This document shows, piece after piece, positions 46,803 through 55,831 of a DNA stretch of 64,000 nt. The notes below the pieces were generated by a model. The model was given only the letters and a program-made list of their open reading frames with translations, did not search any database and was not told the origin of the DNA. The translations under genes and the position numbers were made by a program. The first letter of the stretch is position 1, and every line of letters starts with the position of its first letter. Source of the stretch: Mesorhizobium loti (GTDB lineage Bacteria; Pseudomonadota; Alphaproteobacteria; Rhizobiales; Rhizobiaceae); contig CP050293.1 in NCBI GenBank assembly GCA_014189435.1, forward strand, positions 5,151,001-5,215,000, written 5' to 3'.

Positions 46803-47714
46803 TCAAGCGCCGAGACACCAGGCGAGCACGGCCTTCTGGGCATGGAGCCTGTTCTCGGCTTCGTCGAAGACCACCGAATGCGGCCCGTCGATAACCTCGT
46901 CGGTCACTTCCTCGCCGCGATGCGCCGGCAGGCAGTGCATGAACAGCGCGTCCGGCTTGGCCCTGGCCATCAGCTTGGCGTTGACCTGATAGGGCGAGAA
47001 CACGTTGTGGCCGCGGGCGCGATGCTCCTGGCCCATCGACACCCAGCAATCGGTGACGATGCAGTCGGCCTGATCGACGGCTTCCTCGGGCGAGCGGGTG
47101 AAGTGCAGCTTGCCGCCATGCGCCTGCGACCAGTCGATATGCTTCTGCGCCGGCTCGCTGCCCTCGGGCACGGCGACGTTGAGGTTGAAGCGGAACCGGG
47201 CCGAGGCCTCGAGCAGCGAATGCAGCACATTGTTGCCGTCGCCGGTCCAGGCGATGGTCTTGCCGGCGACCGGACCGCGATGCTCCTCGAAGGTCATGAT
47301 ATCGGCCATCAGCTGGCAGGGATGGGTGTCGTCGGTCAGTCCGTTGATCACCGGCACGGTGGCGTTCTCGGTCAGCTCCAGCAGCCGCTCATGCGAGGTG
47401 GTGCGGATCATGATCGCGTCGACATAACGCGACAGCACCTTGGCGGTGTCGGCGATGGTCTCGGAACGGCCGAGCTGCATCTCGGTGCCGGTCAGCATGA
47501 TGGTTTCGCCGCCAAGCTGGCGCATGCCGACGTCGAAGGACACACGCGTGCGCGTCGACGGCTTGTCGAAGATCATCGCCAGCACCTTGCCTTCAAGCGG
47601 CTTGGTCCGCTCGCCGGCCTTGAGGCGAGCCTTTCGCACCACCGCATCGTCCAGCATGAAGCGCAGATCGCCTTCGGAGACGGCGGAAAGATCGGTGAAA
47701 TGGCGAACTGACAT
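46803..47714 (-). CDS. argF: Ornithine carbamoyltransferase
   Basis: A 303-residue enzyme making citrulline from ornithine and carbamoyl phosphate in arginine synthesis. The carbamoyl-phosphate motif [16 protein letters not shown] is near residue 53. [11 protein letters not shown], the ornithine-binding DCWVSMGQE and the active-site cysteine in [11 protein letters not shown] are all present. It starts 17 bases after the argD stop, so the two are co-transcribed. Confidence 0.96.
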   Translation of the reverse strand: MSVRHFTDLSAVSEGDLRFMLDDAVVRKARLKAGERTKPLEGKVLAMIFDKPSTRTRVSFDVGMRQLGGETIMLTGTEMQLGRSETIADTAKVLSRYVDAIMIRTTSHERLLELTENATVPVINGLTDDTHPCQLMADIMTFEEHRGPVAGKTIAWTGDGNNVLHSLLEASARFRFNLNVAVPEGSEPAQKHIDWSQAHGGKLHFTRSPEEAVDQADCIVTDCWVSMGQEHRARGHNVFSPYQVNAKLMARAKPDALFMHCLPAHRGEEVTDEVIDGPHSVVFDEAENRLHAQKAVLAWCLGA

Positions 47715-47731
47715 CAGCAATGGTTCCGGGA

Positions 47732-48931
47732 TTACTTCGCGGCGGCGGAGGCGATCGCCTCCGCCAGGCCCTTGGCGCCGGCGCGGATGCGGTTGAGCGC
47801 GTCGTGGATCTCGGCATCGGTAACGGTGAGCGGCGGCAACAGGCGAATGACGTTGTCGCCGGCCGGAACCGTCAGCAGGTGCTGGTCGCGCAATGCCATG
47901 TTCACCTTGGTGTTGGGCATGGCGCATTTGAGGCCGAGCATCAGCCCGGTGCCCCTGATGTCCTCGATGACTTCGGGAAACTCGTCGGCGACCGACGCGA
48001 GACCCTGCTTCATCAGCAGCGCCTTGCGCTGGACGTCTTCGAGGAAGCCGTCTTCCAGCACGACATCGAGCACGGCGTTGCCGACAGCCATGGCCAGCGG
48101 GTTGCCGCCGAACGTGGTGCCATGCACGCCTGCGGTCATGCCGACGGCCGCTTCATCCGTGGCAAGGCAGGCGCCCATCGGGAAGCCGCCGCCAATGCCC
48201 TTGGCGATCGCCATGATGTCTGGCGTAACCCCTGACCATTCATGCGCGAACAGCTTGCCGGTGCGGCCGATGCCGCACTGAACCTCGTCGAAGATCAACA
48301 GCAGGCCGTGCTGCTCGCACAATTGCCGCAGTCGCTTCAGCGATTGCGTCGGCACCGGACGGATACCGCCCTCGCCCTGCACCGGTTCGATCAGTATGGC
48401 GGCCGTTTCCGGTGTGATCGCCTTCTCGGCGGCGTCGATATCGTCGAAACCGACCTGATCGAAACCTTCGACCTTGGGGCCGAAGCCTTCGAGATATTTG
48501 TACTGGCCGCCGGCCGCGATGGTCGCAAGCGTACGGCCATGGAAGGCGCCTTCGAAAGTGATGACGCGGAAGCGCTCCGGGTGTCCGTTGACGAACTGGT
48601 AGCGGCGCGCCGTCTTGATTGCGCATTCCAGCGCCTCGGCGCCGGAATTGGTGAAGAACACCTTGTCGGCGAAAGTGGCGTCGACCAGCCGCTCGCCGAG
48701 CCGGCTCTGCCCCGGGATCTCGTAGAGATTGGAAACATGCCAGAGCTTGGCGGCCTGCTCGGTGAGTGCGGCGACCAGATGCGGATGGCTGTGGCCAAGC
48801 GAGTTTACGGCGATGCCGCCGGCAAAATCGAGATATCGCTCGCCTTTGTCGGTAATCAGCCAGGTGCCTTCCCCGTGGTCAAAGGCCAGGGGTGCGCGAG
48901 CAAAGGTCTCGTAAAGCGCCGAACCGCTCAT
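47732..48931 (-). CDS. argD: Acetylornithine aminotransferase
   Basis: A 399-residue class III aminotransferase for N-acetylornithine (and possibly succinyldiaminopimelate). PLP motifs are [46 protein letters not shown], and the PLP lysine ~244 in [27 protein letters not shown] follows. ATG 48931 is chosen because family similarity begins there ([16 protein letters not shown]). The frame is open to 49138, but that stretch carries a terminator-like hairpin and is more likely an untranslated leader. First gene of argD-argF(-hslO). Confidence 0.94.
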   Translation of the reverse strand: MSGSALYETFARAPLAFDHGEGTWLITDKGERYLDFAGGIAVNSLGHSHPHLVAALTEQAAKLWHVSNLYEIPGQSRLGERLVDATFADKVFFTNSGAEALECAIKTARRYQFVNGHPERFRVITFEGAFHGRTLATIAAGGQYKYLEGFGPKVEGFDQVGFDDIDAAEKAITPETAAILIEPVQGEGGIRPVPTQSLKRLRQLCEQHGLLLIFDEVQCGIGRTGKLFAHEWSGVTPDIMAIAKGIGGGFPMGACLATDEAAVGMTAGVHGTTFGGNPLAMAVGNAVLDVVLEDGFLEDVQRKALLMKQGLASVADEFPEVIEDIRGTGLMLGLKCAMPNTKVNMALRDQHLLTVPAGDNVIRLLPPLTVTDAEIHDALNRIRAGAKGLAEAIASAAAK

Positions 48932-48958
48932 TATATGCGTCTCCGGTACCGGAAAATC

Positions 48959-48981
48959 AAAAAAGCCGCCAAAGCGGCGGC
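48959..48981 (-). terminator. Terminator-like hairpin in the argD leader
   Basis: On the minus strand a perfect GCCGCC/GGCGGC stem with loop GCTTT is followed directly by six T. It ends 27 bases before the argD ATG and no gene lies upstream on that strand. It therefore acts in the argD 5' leader, as an attenuator or as the end of a small RNA. The upstream AAGCCGC can pair with the same 3' arm (GCGGCTT), giving an alternative stem. Confidence 0.7.
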
Positions 48982-49108
48982 CTGTGCGGCTTATCGTGTT
49001 TTTCGGCCATGAAGTCAACGAAAACGTCGCGTAGTGGCGCGCGGCGAGCCCCCTGACGAGACGCCGGCTCATAAGCGACCGGGCAAGTTGGGGAAAACCG
49101 AAAAAACC

Positions 49109-49256
49109 GATTCGTGTTGCACTTGGGACTCTTGTCACCGAGTCAGCGCATAGAGTAGTTGTAGTCGAGAAATAACTAGATTTCGTGCGGCGGACCTAAT
49201 CACCAGATATATGTGGTGTCTGCCCCGGCAAATGTTGCCGGGTCGGGAAAGGATTC
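49109..49256. promoter_or_regulatory. argD/gcrA divergent region with four GANTC (CcrM) sites
   Basis: GATTC at 49109-49113, GACTC at 49127-49131, GAGTC at 49140-49144 and GATTC at 49252-49256 are all GANTC, the target of the cell-cycle methyltransferase CcrM. Three fall within 36 bases, about 145-180 bases before the gcrA ATG. GcrA is known to act at promoters with methylated GANTC sites, so self- or methylation-dependent control is plausible. Confidence 0.6.
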
Positions 49257-49288
49257 CGATTGCCGCACGCTTAGAGGAGCGCGGTCTC

Positions 49289-49807
49289 ATGAACTGGACT
49301 GACGAGCGGGTAGAACTCTTGAGGAAACTGTGGTCGGAGGGTCTGAGCGCAAGCCAGATTGCCGCACAGCTTGGAGGGGTCAGCCGTAACGCGGTCATTG
49401 GCAAGGTGCACCGGCTGAAACTGTCGGGCCGCGGACGCTCGACCGCAACGCCGGCACGCCAGAAGAAGGCGGCGCAAGGATCGACCGTTCAGAAATCGGT
49501 ATCACGCGCAGCAACCGCTACCCGCCACGTCACGACGTCGATCGGCGCGACGGCCTTGCAGACGCAGTTCGACGCTGAACCGGTGGCACGCCACTACATC
49601 CGCCCGGTCGAGAATGTCGTGTTGCCGATCTCGCGGCATCTGCAGCTCGTCGAGCTGACCGAGCGGACCTGCAAATGGCCGAACGGCGATCCGCTTTCGG
49701 AGGACTTCCATTTCTGCGGCAACGAGGCCGCCGAAACCGGACCCTACTGCAAGTATCACGCCCGCGTGGCATTCCAGCCGGCATCGGAGCGGCGGCGGAG
49801 CCGATAG
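49289..49807 (+). CDS. gcrA: Cell-cycle regulator GcrA
   Basis: A 172-residue transcription factor. The conserved N-terminal DNA-binding helix-turn-helix reads MNWTDERVELLRKLWSEGLS, then ASQIAAQLGGVSRNAVIGKV. A variable basic linker follows. The C-terminal sigma-70-binding domain carries TCKWPNGDP, FHFCGNEAAETGPYCKYHAR, with a probable zinc-type cysteine/histidine set. GcrA activates cell-cycle genes in alphaproteobacteria, recognising CcrM-methylated GANTC. ATG 49289 is preceded by AGAGGAG. Its own upstream region has clustered GANTC sites. Confidence 0.96.
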   Translation: MNWTDERVELLRKLWSEGLSASQIAAQLGGVSRNAVIGKVHRLKLSGRGRSTATPARQKKAAQGSTVQKSVSRAATATRHVTTSIGATALQTQFDAEPVARHYIRPVENVVLPISRHLQLVELTERTCKWPNGDPLSEDFHFCGNEAAETGPYCKYHARVAFQPASERRRSR

Positions 49808-49828
49808 TTAGGGATTAGGCGGTAGGGA

Positions 49829-49926
49829 ATAGGCAGTAGGGCAATTTGCTCTGAACTTCTTACCCTACTGCCTATTGCCTATTGCCTATTGCCTATTGCC
49901 TATTGCCTATTGCCTATTGCCTACTG
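49829..49926. repeat. Heptanucleotide tandem repeat with an inverted flank
   Basis: Seven perfect copies of CCTATTG (49871-49919) are flanked by one CCTACTG variant on each side (49864-49870 and 49920-49926). The 5' flank ATAGGCAGTAGGG (49829-49841) is the reverse complement of the array's start, so a long hairpin can form between gcrA and corA. Seven-base units are prone to slippage, and copy number may vary between strains. Confidence 0.92.
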
Positions 49927-49935
49927 CCCTACTCT

Positions 49936-50946
49936 TCACAGCCACCCATTCTTGCGGAACCGCCAGTAGAGGAACGCGCAGATCAGCGCGATCGTGGCCA
50001 GAACCACCGGATAGCCGTATTCCATCTTCAGTTCCGGCATATCGCTGAAATTCATACCGTAGATACCGGCGAGCGCCGTCGGCACCGCCAGGATGGCGGC
50101 CCATGAGGCGAGCTTCTTGGTGTTCGCCGTTTCCTGGCTCTGGCCGACCAGAAGGCTGGCTTCAAAAGCGAACGCCAGCACCTCGCGCAGGCTGTCGATC
50201 TTCTCCTGGACGGTGCGGATGTGGTCGGTGACGTCGCGAAACAGCGGGTGCATGGCCGTATGGATCTGCGGCAGCTCGGCGCTGGTCAGCCGGCGGCAGA
50301 CTTCGACCAGCGGTAGCGCCGCATTGCGCAGGCGCAGGAGATCGCGGCGCAGCATATAGAGCCGCTCGATATCGGGACCGGTCATCGGCTTCAGCAGAAT
50401 CTTGTCCTCGATCGCCTCGACCTCGTCCTCGATCTGCTCGAGCACCGGCATGTAATTGTCGACGATGAAATCGAGAATGGCGTAGAGGACGAAATCCTCG
50501 CCCTTGGCCAGCGAGTGCGGGCAGCTTTCCCAGTGCTGACGAACGGCGGCATAGGACGTCGAGGGACCGTGCCTGACGCTGACGATGTAGCCGCTACCGA
50601 CGAACAAATGGGTCTCGCCGAAGGTGACCCGGCCGTCGATCAGCTGCGCGGTGCGGGCGACGATGAACAAGGCGTCGCCATATTGTTCGATCTTCGGCCG
50701 CTGGTGCGGGTGCTCGGCATCCTCGATCGCCAGCTCATGCAGGTGAAACTGCGCCTGGACGCGAAGCAGCAGGTTGCGGTCGGGCTCGAGCAGGCCAATC
50801 CAGACGACATGTCCGGATTTTTTTGCCCATTCGCCGGCTTCCTCGATGGGGATGTCGGCGATGCGGCGCCCGGCCGTGTAGACGCCGCAAGCGATAATGC
50901 CGGATGTCGGCGCAGACGCCGGGGTCAGGTTCCGAACATTTTCCAT
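49936..50946 (-). CDS. corA: CorA-family magnesium/divalent cation transporter
   Basis: A 336-residue channel with a large N-terminal cytoplasmic domain and two C-terminal helices. The signature GMN lies at the end of helix 1 ([20 protein letters not shown]), followed by the acidic loop and helix 2 ([19 protein letters not shown]). It ends in basic RKNGWL. ATG 50946 follows GGGAGG. It imports Mg2+ (possibly Co2+/Ni2+). Convergent with gcrA. Confidence 0.94.
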   Translation of the reverse strand: MENVRNLTPASAPTSGIIACGVYTAGRRIADIPIEEAGEWAKKSGHVVWIGLLEPDRNLLLRVQAQFHLHELAIEDAEHPHQRPKIEQYGDALFIVARTAQLIDGRVTFGETHLFVGSGYIVSVRHGPSTSYAAVRQHWESCPHSLAKGEDFVLYAILDFIVDNYMPVLEQIEDEVEAIEDKILLKPMTGPDIERLYMLRRDLLRLRNAALPLVEVCRRLTSAELPQIHTAMHPLFRDVTDHIRTVQEKIDSLREVLAFAFEASLLVGQSQETANTKKLASWAAILAVPTALAGIYGMNFSDMPELKMEYGYPVVLATIALICAFLYWRFRKNGWL

Positions 50947-51037
50947 CACGACCTCCCGAAGCAAACCCACGGACGAGGATAGAGGCAAAGCCCGGAAAGC
51001 TTAGCGCAATTCGCGTGGCGGTTCGAGAGGCCGCCGT

Positions 51038-51763
51038 TCACTTCACCGGCAGCGTCCCGGAAAGGCCGATCTTGTCGGTCTTGTCGCCCTTGGGCCGCTC
51101 GGCCGGCAACTGCTCGCCGGTGACGATGTAGTAGATGGTCTCGGCGATGTTGGTGGCGTGATCACCGATGCGCTCGATGTTCTTGGCGCAGAACAGCAGA
51201 TGCGTGCAGGGCGTGATGTTGCGCGGATCTTCCATCATGTAGGTCAGCAATTCGCGAAACAGCGATGTGTACATGGCGTCGATCTGGTCGTCGCGGTCGC
51301 GCACGAAACCGATCTTGTCGACCGAGCGCGATGCATAGACATCGAGCACTTCCTTGAGCTGGGTCAGCGCCAGGTTGGCCAGGGCCTCGAGGCCGCGGAA
51401 CAGGCTGGTCGGCTGGCGTCCGTCGGTAACGGCGACCACCCGCTTGGCAACGTTCTTGGCGAGGTCGCCGACCCGTTCGAGGTCCGCGGAGATGCGAATG
51501 GTGCCGACGATCTCGCGCAAATCCGTCGCCATCGGCTGACGCTTGGCGATGATGATGATCGCCTTGTCGTCGATTTCGCGTTGCCCTTCATCCAGCACGG
51601 CATCGTCGCGGATGACCTTCTGAGCCAGTCCCGGGTCGGCATTGACCAAAGCGGCGATGGCCTGCTCGACCATGCGCTCGGCATGGCCGCCCATCGCCGC
51701 GATGCGCTTCGACAGATATTTCAGCTCCTCGTCATAGGCGCTGACGATGTGCACGGACTGCAT
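51038..51763 (-). CDS. phoU: Phosphate signalling protein PhoU
   Basis: A 241-residue protein of two tandem three-helix PhoU domains. Metal-binding repeats are visible as ADLERVGDLAKNVAKR and AKNIERIGDHATNIAE. PhoU links the Pst phosphate importer to the PhoR kinase and limits phosphate uptake. ATG 51763 (MQSVHIVSAYDEELKYL) is used. It follows phoR on the same strand after a 114-base gap. In rhizobia the usual order has pstSCAB between phoR and phoU and phoB after; neither is present here, since corA follows instead. Confidence 0.95.
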   Translation of the reverse strand: MQSVHIVSAYDEELKYLSKRIAAMGGHAERMVEQAIAALVNADPGLAQKVIRDDAVLDEGQREIDDKAIIIIAKRQPMATDLREIVGTIRISADLERVGDLAKNVAKRVVAVTDGRQPTSLFRGLEALANLALTQLKEVLDVYASRSVDKIGFVRDRDDQIDAMYTSLFRELLTYMMEDPRNITPCTHLLFCAKNIERIGDHATNIAETIYYIVTGEQLPAERPKGDKTDKIGLSGTLPVK

Positions 51764-51877
51764 GGCAAAATGCCTTCCCACGGGGTGTTTGGATTTTGAG
51801 TCGTTTCCTCGAATCCCCGCTGATACGCTAGCCGGATGACAGAAAAAAGAAACAGTCCCCCCGAAACTAGGGCGATA

Positions 51878-53143
51878 TCAGTGCGTCGGCAAATGAACCG
51901 AGAAGGCCGCGCCCTTGCCGACCTCGGACTTGATCGAAAGCCTGGCGTTGTGGCGCGTCAGGATATGCTTGACGATCGACAGGCCAAGGCCGGTGCCTTT
52001 CTGGGTGCGGCTGGTCTCGACATCGACGCGGTAGAAGCGCTCGGTGATGCGCGGAATGTGCTCCTCGGGTATGCCGGGGCCAAAATCCCTGATGGTCACG
52101 TCGATGCCGGGTTCAGAGCCGGCATCGCTGCGCGCGATCGACACCGTCACGCGCCCGCCCGACTGGCCGTATTTGCAGGCGTTTTCCAGGAGGTTCTCGA
52201 AAACCTGGAAAAGCTCGTCGCGATCGCCCGGCACATCAAGCGGCCCTTCGGCAAAGTCCCGCTCGATGGCAACGCTGTTTTCCCTGGCCAGCGGTCCGAG
52301 TGAATCGATGACGCTGTCGATGGTTTCGCGCAGATCGACCTCGGTTCCAGGTTTCAGATAGGGCTTCATCTCGAGCCGCGACAGCGACAGCAAATCGTCG
52401 ATCAGGCGCGCCATGCGGCCGGTCTGGCTCTGCATGATCTGCAGGAACTGATCGCGCGCCGCCGGGTCATTGCGGGCTGGCCCGCGCAGCGTTTCGATGA
52501 AGCCGGCGATGGAGGCGAGCGGCGTGCGCAGTTCGTGGCTGGCATTGGCGATGAAGTCGGCGCGCATGCGGTCGATCCTGCGCGCTTCGCTCTGGTCCTT
52601 GAACACCAGCACATAAAGATCGGTGGCGTGACCGACCGAGGACGCGCTCACCCGGTAGGCCCGTTCGACCGGCAGCTTTTCCGTATAGTCGACGACATCG
52701 GAGGCGACGTCGCCCGACAGCACACCGTCCAGCAGCGCCTGCATTTCCGGCGCCCGGAACTTCAACGACAGCGACATGCCCGGCGCGATCCCGCCGAAGG
52801 CGGCGAAAGCGGCGGCATTGGCATGCACGATGGTGGCGGTCCGGTCGAAGATGATCAGAGGATCGGCGACCGCGGCGGCCAGATATTCACCGGAAAGCCG
52901 CTGCAGGCCGGTGGCCTCGATGGCAGCGCCGCTCTCGGTGGATTGGCGCGCGCCGGTGGCCGGCAGTATCGCCGCGACAAGCAGCAGGAGCAGCGCCGCG
53001 AGGACGACATAGGCTGAAATCCCGGCCAAGGCATAGACAATGACGACCGCGACGATGCCGGCCGCAAGCAGCCAGCGGCTGTTCCACAGCCGTGTGGCCA
53101 TGGTTTGCGCGATGCCTCTCTGCTCTGCATCCAGGTCAGCCAT
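51878..53143 (-). CDS. phoR: Phosphate-regulon sensor histidine kinase PhoR
   Basis: A 421-residue membrane kinase. Two adjacent hydrophobic helices lie near residues 20-65 (LLAAGIVAVVIVYALAGISA, then YVVLAALLLLLVAAIL). A PAS domain (~95-185) follows, then HisKA with the phospho-histidine ~203 in NASHELRTPLASIAGFIETL. The HATPase_c motifs are NLLENACKYG, DFGPGIPEEHI and GTGLGLSIVKHIL. PhoR normally phosphorylates PhoB under phosphate limitation. The start (ATG 53143) has only a weak ribosome site; an ATG at 53101 is an alternative. phoB is not in the window. Confidence 0.9.
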   Translation of the reverse strand: MADLDAEQRGIAQTMATRLWNSRWLLAAGIVAVVIVYALAGISAYVVLAALLLLLVAAILPATGARQSTESGAAIEATGLQRLSGEYLAAAVADPLIIFDRTATIVHANAAAFAAFGGIAPGMSLSLKFRAPEMQALLDGVLSGDVASDVVDYTEKLPVERAYRVSASSVGHATDLYVLVFKDQSEARRIDRMRADFIANASHELRTPLASIAGFIETLRGPARNDPAARDQFLQIMQSQTGRMARLIDDLLSLSRLEMKPYLKPGTEVDLRETIDSVIDSLGPLARENSVAIERDFAEGPLDVPGDRDELFQVFENLLENACKYGQSGGRVTVSIARSDAGSEPGIDVTIRDFGPGIPEEHIPRITERFYRVDVETSRTQKGTGLGLSIVKHILTRHNARLSIKSEVGKGAAFSVHLPTH

Positions 53144-53217
53144 TCGCTCGTGAGCCCGCACCCCATGCCTTCGCACCCGGCCGCACCGTGACGAAAACTT
53201 CCGCTCGGCCGGTTGCC

Positions 53218-53320
53218 GCATGACCCCGAAAATCGGGAATCGATTTTCGGAAAGGATCATGCGCAAACTAAAAGTGCTACAGCGTCTTTTGCGCGTCCAA
53301 ACGGATGCGCGGCGCTGTAG
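53218..53320. repeat. Two-module RIME-like palindromic element between phoR and ppk2
   Basis: Module 1 (53218-53262) runs from GCATGACCCCGAAAA to GGAAAGGATCATGC. Module 2 (53277-53320) runs from CTACAGCGTC to GCGGCGCTGTAG. The first resembles the module at 25370-25414. The element fills half of the divergent promoter gap. Confidence 0.8.
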
Positions 53321-53366
53321 TGGCTCCCCATAGCATGAGTCCGGAAGCTGGAAAGGGTTCGTCTTG

Positions 53367-54275
53367 ATGAAAAAAACCAAGGAAAGTTCTGCCGCGCCGA
53401 CTTCGGGGCCGCTGAAGATCAGGATCGACGGCAAGGAGCGGGAGTTCGACATCGAAAATCCCGCGCTTCCCGACTGGGTCGAGGACAACAAGCTGACCGC
53501 CGGCGGCTATCCCTACGACAAGAAGATGAAAAGCGACGAGTATGACGGGACGCTCGAGAAATTGCAGATCGAGCTGGTCAAGGCGCAGGCCTGGCTTCAG
53601 TCGACCGGCAAACGGGTGATGGCGCTGTTCGAGGGCCGCGACGCCGCCGGCAAGGGCGGCACGATCTTCGTGGTACGCCAATACCTCAACCCGCGTACGG
53701 CACGCAATGTGGCGCTGACCAAGCCGACCCCGACCGAGCTGGGGCAATGGTACTACCAGCGCTATGTCGATCATTTCCCGACATCGGGCGAATTCGTCAC
53801 CTTCGACCGATCCTGGTACAACCGCGCCGGCGTCGAGCCGGTGATGGGTTTCTGCACGCCGCAACAGCACGAACAGTTTCTCGAGGAGACGCCGCATTTC
53901 GAGCGGATGATCTCCAACGAGGGCATCCACTTCTTCAAGTTCTGGCTGAACATCGGCCAGGAAACGCAGCTGGAGCGCTTTCACGACCGCCGCTACAGCC
54001 CGCTGAAGAGCTGGAAGTTTTCGCCGATCGACGTTGCCGGTATCACCAAGTGGGACGATTACACAGAGGTGCGCGATGCCATGTTCGAGCGCACGCACAA
54101 GGAGTTCGCGCCATGGATCATCGTGCGGGCCAATGACAAGCGACGCGCGCGGCTGGCGGTCATGCGGCGCATCCTGTTGTCGCTGCCCTATGACGGGCGC
54201 GATCTCGACGTGATCGGCAAGGAGGACAAGAAGATCATCGGCGAAGGGCCATCGTTCCTCGGCAAGCAGGATTGA
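53367..54275 (+). CDS. ppk2: Polyphosphate kinase 2
   Basis: A 302-residue PPK2-family kinase transferring phosphate between polyphosphate and nucleotides. The Walker A motif GRDAAGKGG is near residue 90, the Walker [18 protein letters not shown] near 146, and the lid region is [20 protein letters not shown]. Substrate preference (GDP or ADP) cannot be decided by eye. ATG 53367 is used; a TTG precedes it directly. It is divergent from phoR, grouping phosphate sensing with phosphate storage. Confidence 0.94.
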   Translation: MKKTKESSAAPTSGPLKIRIDGKEREFDIENPALPDWVEDNKLTAGGYPYDKKMKSDEYDGTLEKLQIELVKAQAWLQSTGKRVMALFEGRDAAGKGGTIFVVRQYLNPRTARNVALTKPTPTELGQWYYQRYVDHFPTSGEFVTFDRSWYNRAGVEPVMGFCTPQQHEQFLEETPHFERMISNEGIHFFKFWLNIGQETQLERFHDRRYSPLKSWKFSPIDVAGITKWDDYTEVRDAMFERTHKEFAPWIIVRANDKRRARLAVMRRILLSLPYDGRDLDVIGKEDKKIIGEGPSFLGKQD

Positions 54276-54281
54276 CGCTTC

Positions 54282-54312
54282 CGCGCCGCGCGGCCAAGGG
54301 CCGCGCGGCGCG
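54282..54312. terminator. Perfect 14-base hairpin between ppk2 and the convergent crotonase gene
   Basis: Arms CGCGCCGCGCGGCC and GGCCGCGCGGCGCG are fully complementary around a 3-base AAG loop, 6 bases after the ppk2 stop. No T-run follows, but the stem is very stable and would separate the two convergent transcripts. Confidence 0.75.
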
Positions 54313-54331
54313 TATTCCTTGACGCTTTCGC

Positions 54332-55081
54332 TCAGGCCGCGAGCCGGGCGATGCGCTGCAATCGCCGCAGCGTGGTGTCGTCCTGCAGCGCCTGCTGGAA
54401 AAGCGAAATCTCGTGGTCGATGCGGTCGCAGAGCGCCTCGGTGTTCCCCTTCAACAGGCCGCGCGTCTGCAACAGGGCGGCGACCGGCTTCTTGACAAGC
54501 TGTCTCGCCCGGCCAAGCGCCGCTTCCTCGACGGTGCCGCCCGGTACGATCTCGGCGACGAGGCCGAGCGCCCTGGCATCCTCGGCGCGAAGCGTGTCGC
54601 CGAGGCAGAAGAAGCGGAAAGCACCGGCATAGCCGAGCTTCTGCGGCGCCAGGATGCTGGTCGCTGCATCCGGCACCAGGCCGAAATCGACGAACGGCAC
54701 CCTGAACGTGCTCTCATCGGACGCGATCACCATGTCGCAATGGAACAGGATGGTGCAGCCGACGCCGACGGCATCGCCATCGACGCAGGCAAGGATGGGC
54801 TTGGGAAATGTCGCCAGCGTGCGAAACAGGTCGGTGACGGCGGCGATCAGTTTCTGGTGCTTGGTGGCATCGAGGAATTCGGAGAAGTCGCCGCCGAGGC
54901 AGAAACAGCCTGCCAGGCCGCGCAACACGACGACGCGCACCTCCTCATTGTCGGCGGCTTCATGGAAAGTCCTTGCCAGGCTTTCATAGGCTCTCCTGTC
55001 CAGCACCGGCCGGCCGTCACTCGACGACACGGTGACGACCAGCGTGTGATTGCGGAGTTCGGGTTGTGGATGTGCGCTCAT
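54332..55081 (-). CDS. Enoyl-CoA hydratase/isomerase (crotonase) family protein, partner of the AHL synthase
   Basis: A 249-residue crotonase-fold protein. The oxyanion-hole regions are LRGLAGCFCLGGDFSEFLDA and ACVDGDAVGVGCTILFHCDM. Later come FRVPFVDFGLVPDAATSILA and the C-terminal LLQTRGLLKGNTEALCDRID. Crotonases hydrate, isomerise or dehydrate acyl-CoA thioesters. The ATG at 55081 lies 14 bases after the luxI stop, and its GGAG site is in that gap; another ATG (55099) overlaps the stop itself. This tight coupling suggests it shapes the acyl chain (for example a double bond) used by the LuxI-type synthase. Confidence 0.88.
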   Translation of the reverse strand: MSAHPQPELRNHTLVVTVSSSDGRPVLDRRAYESLARTFHEAADNEEVRVVVLRGLAGCFCLGGDFSEFLDATKHQKLIAAVTDLFRTLATFPKPILACVDGDAVGVGCTILFHCDMVIASDESTFRVPFVDFGLVPDAATSILAPQKLGYAGAFRFFCLGDTLRAEDARALGLVAEIVPGGTVEEAALGRARQLVKKPVAALLQTRGLLKGNTEALCDRIDHEISLFQQALQDDTTLRRLQRIARLAA

Positions 55082-55095
55082 GACTGTCTCCGACC

Positions 55096-55734
55096 TCATG
55101 ACGCTCGCCTTTGGCCGAGCATGTCGGGATATCCCCTGGCCAGCACGGGAGCAAAATGATTGCGGCGCGACCGCACCACGTCGAGCGTGTGCTCGTTGAA
55201 GGTGAGCAGAGTGGCGACCACCTGCTGGTTGCCATAGGTGCGCTGATAGCCCAGCGGGGTCGCCAGGAAGTGCAGTTGCAAGGCGCGCAGCACCCACATC
55301 GGCTCGAACTCGATGATCACCTTGTCGACGCCGCGCTTCAGCCCCCACTCGACGAAGCCCGCGATCAGTTCGGTGCCGACGGTCGAGACGCCACGACGGC
55401 CATCACGAAAACCGGGAGCCACCGCATAGCGGGTCAATTCCCAGATGTTTGGGCCCGATGGCGGCGTTCCTTCGGAGAGGTCGGTCAAAACCTCGGTCAG
55501 CAGATGTGGCCTCGTGGTCGGCAACATCCTTTGATAGCCCGCGACTTCGTCACCTCTGATGACGATCTGATGCACTGCCTCGTCATGATCGAACTGGTCG
55601 CGTTCGAGCCCGTCGGGGCGCCTGAGATCATCCCATCCCATCTCCTCGACGAATATCTTGTAGCGCAGCCTGTGGACGGCCTCCCAAAGGTCGGGACGTT
55701 CCATCAATTCCTGGGTTGTAAGGGAAAAAAGCAT
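55096..55734 (-). CDS. LuxI-family acyl-homoserine lactone synthase
   Basis: A 212-residue autoinducer synthase. LuxI-family residues are present: the N-terminal RLRYKIFVEEMGWDDL (conserved R, F, W), an acidic D-x-FD stretch (ERDQFDHDEAVHQIV), the arginine-bearing YQRMLPTTRPHLL, and the conserved ELTRYAV. It couples an acyl group to S-adenosylmethionine to make an AHL signal. Start ATG 55734 has AGGAGA eight bases upstream. It lies 97 bases after a LuxR-type receptor gene on the same strand and is coupled to a crotonase gene downstream. Confidence 0.95.
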   Translation of the reverse strand: MLFSLTTQELMERPDLWEAVHRLRYKIFVEEMGWDDLRRPDGLERDQFDHDEAVHQIVIRGDEVAGYQRMLPTTRPHLLTEVLTDLSEGTPPSGPNIWELTRYAVAPGFRDGRRGVSTVGTELIAGFVEWGLKRGVDKVIIEFEPMWVLRALQLHFLATPLGYQRTYGNQQVVATLLTFNEHTLDVVRSRRNHFAPVLARGYPDMLGQRRAS

Positions 55735-55831
55735 TCCGCCGTCTCCTGTGTTCAGAGGAAGATACGGCCGTGCTTTGATGAGAAAATTGCGTGATCGCGT
55801 AGGCAAGGATTTCTAGGCCGGCACGGCCGAC

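Noticed and set aside
48932..49077. Arg-rich leader peptide for argD attenuation
   Set aside because: An ATG near 49072 gives a start with several arginines (MSRRLVRG) but the frame runs into argD without a stop, so it is not a separate leader peptide. A second 17-codon ORF overlapping the hairpin lacks a ribosome site.
49864..49926. CRISPR array
   Set aside because: The 7-base units are contiguous with no spacers and there are no cas genes.
55735..55831. lux box upstream of luxI
   Set aside because: No 18-20 base dyad of the usual type; only a short GGCCG/CGGCC hairpin near 55817-55829.
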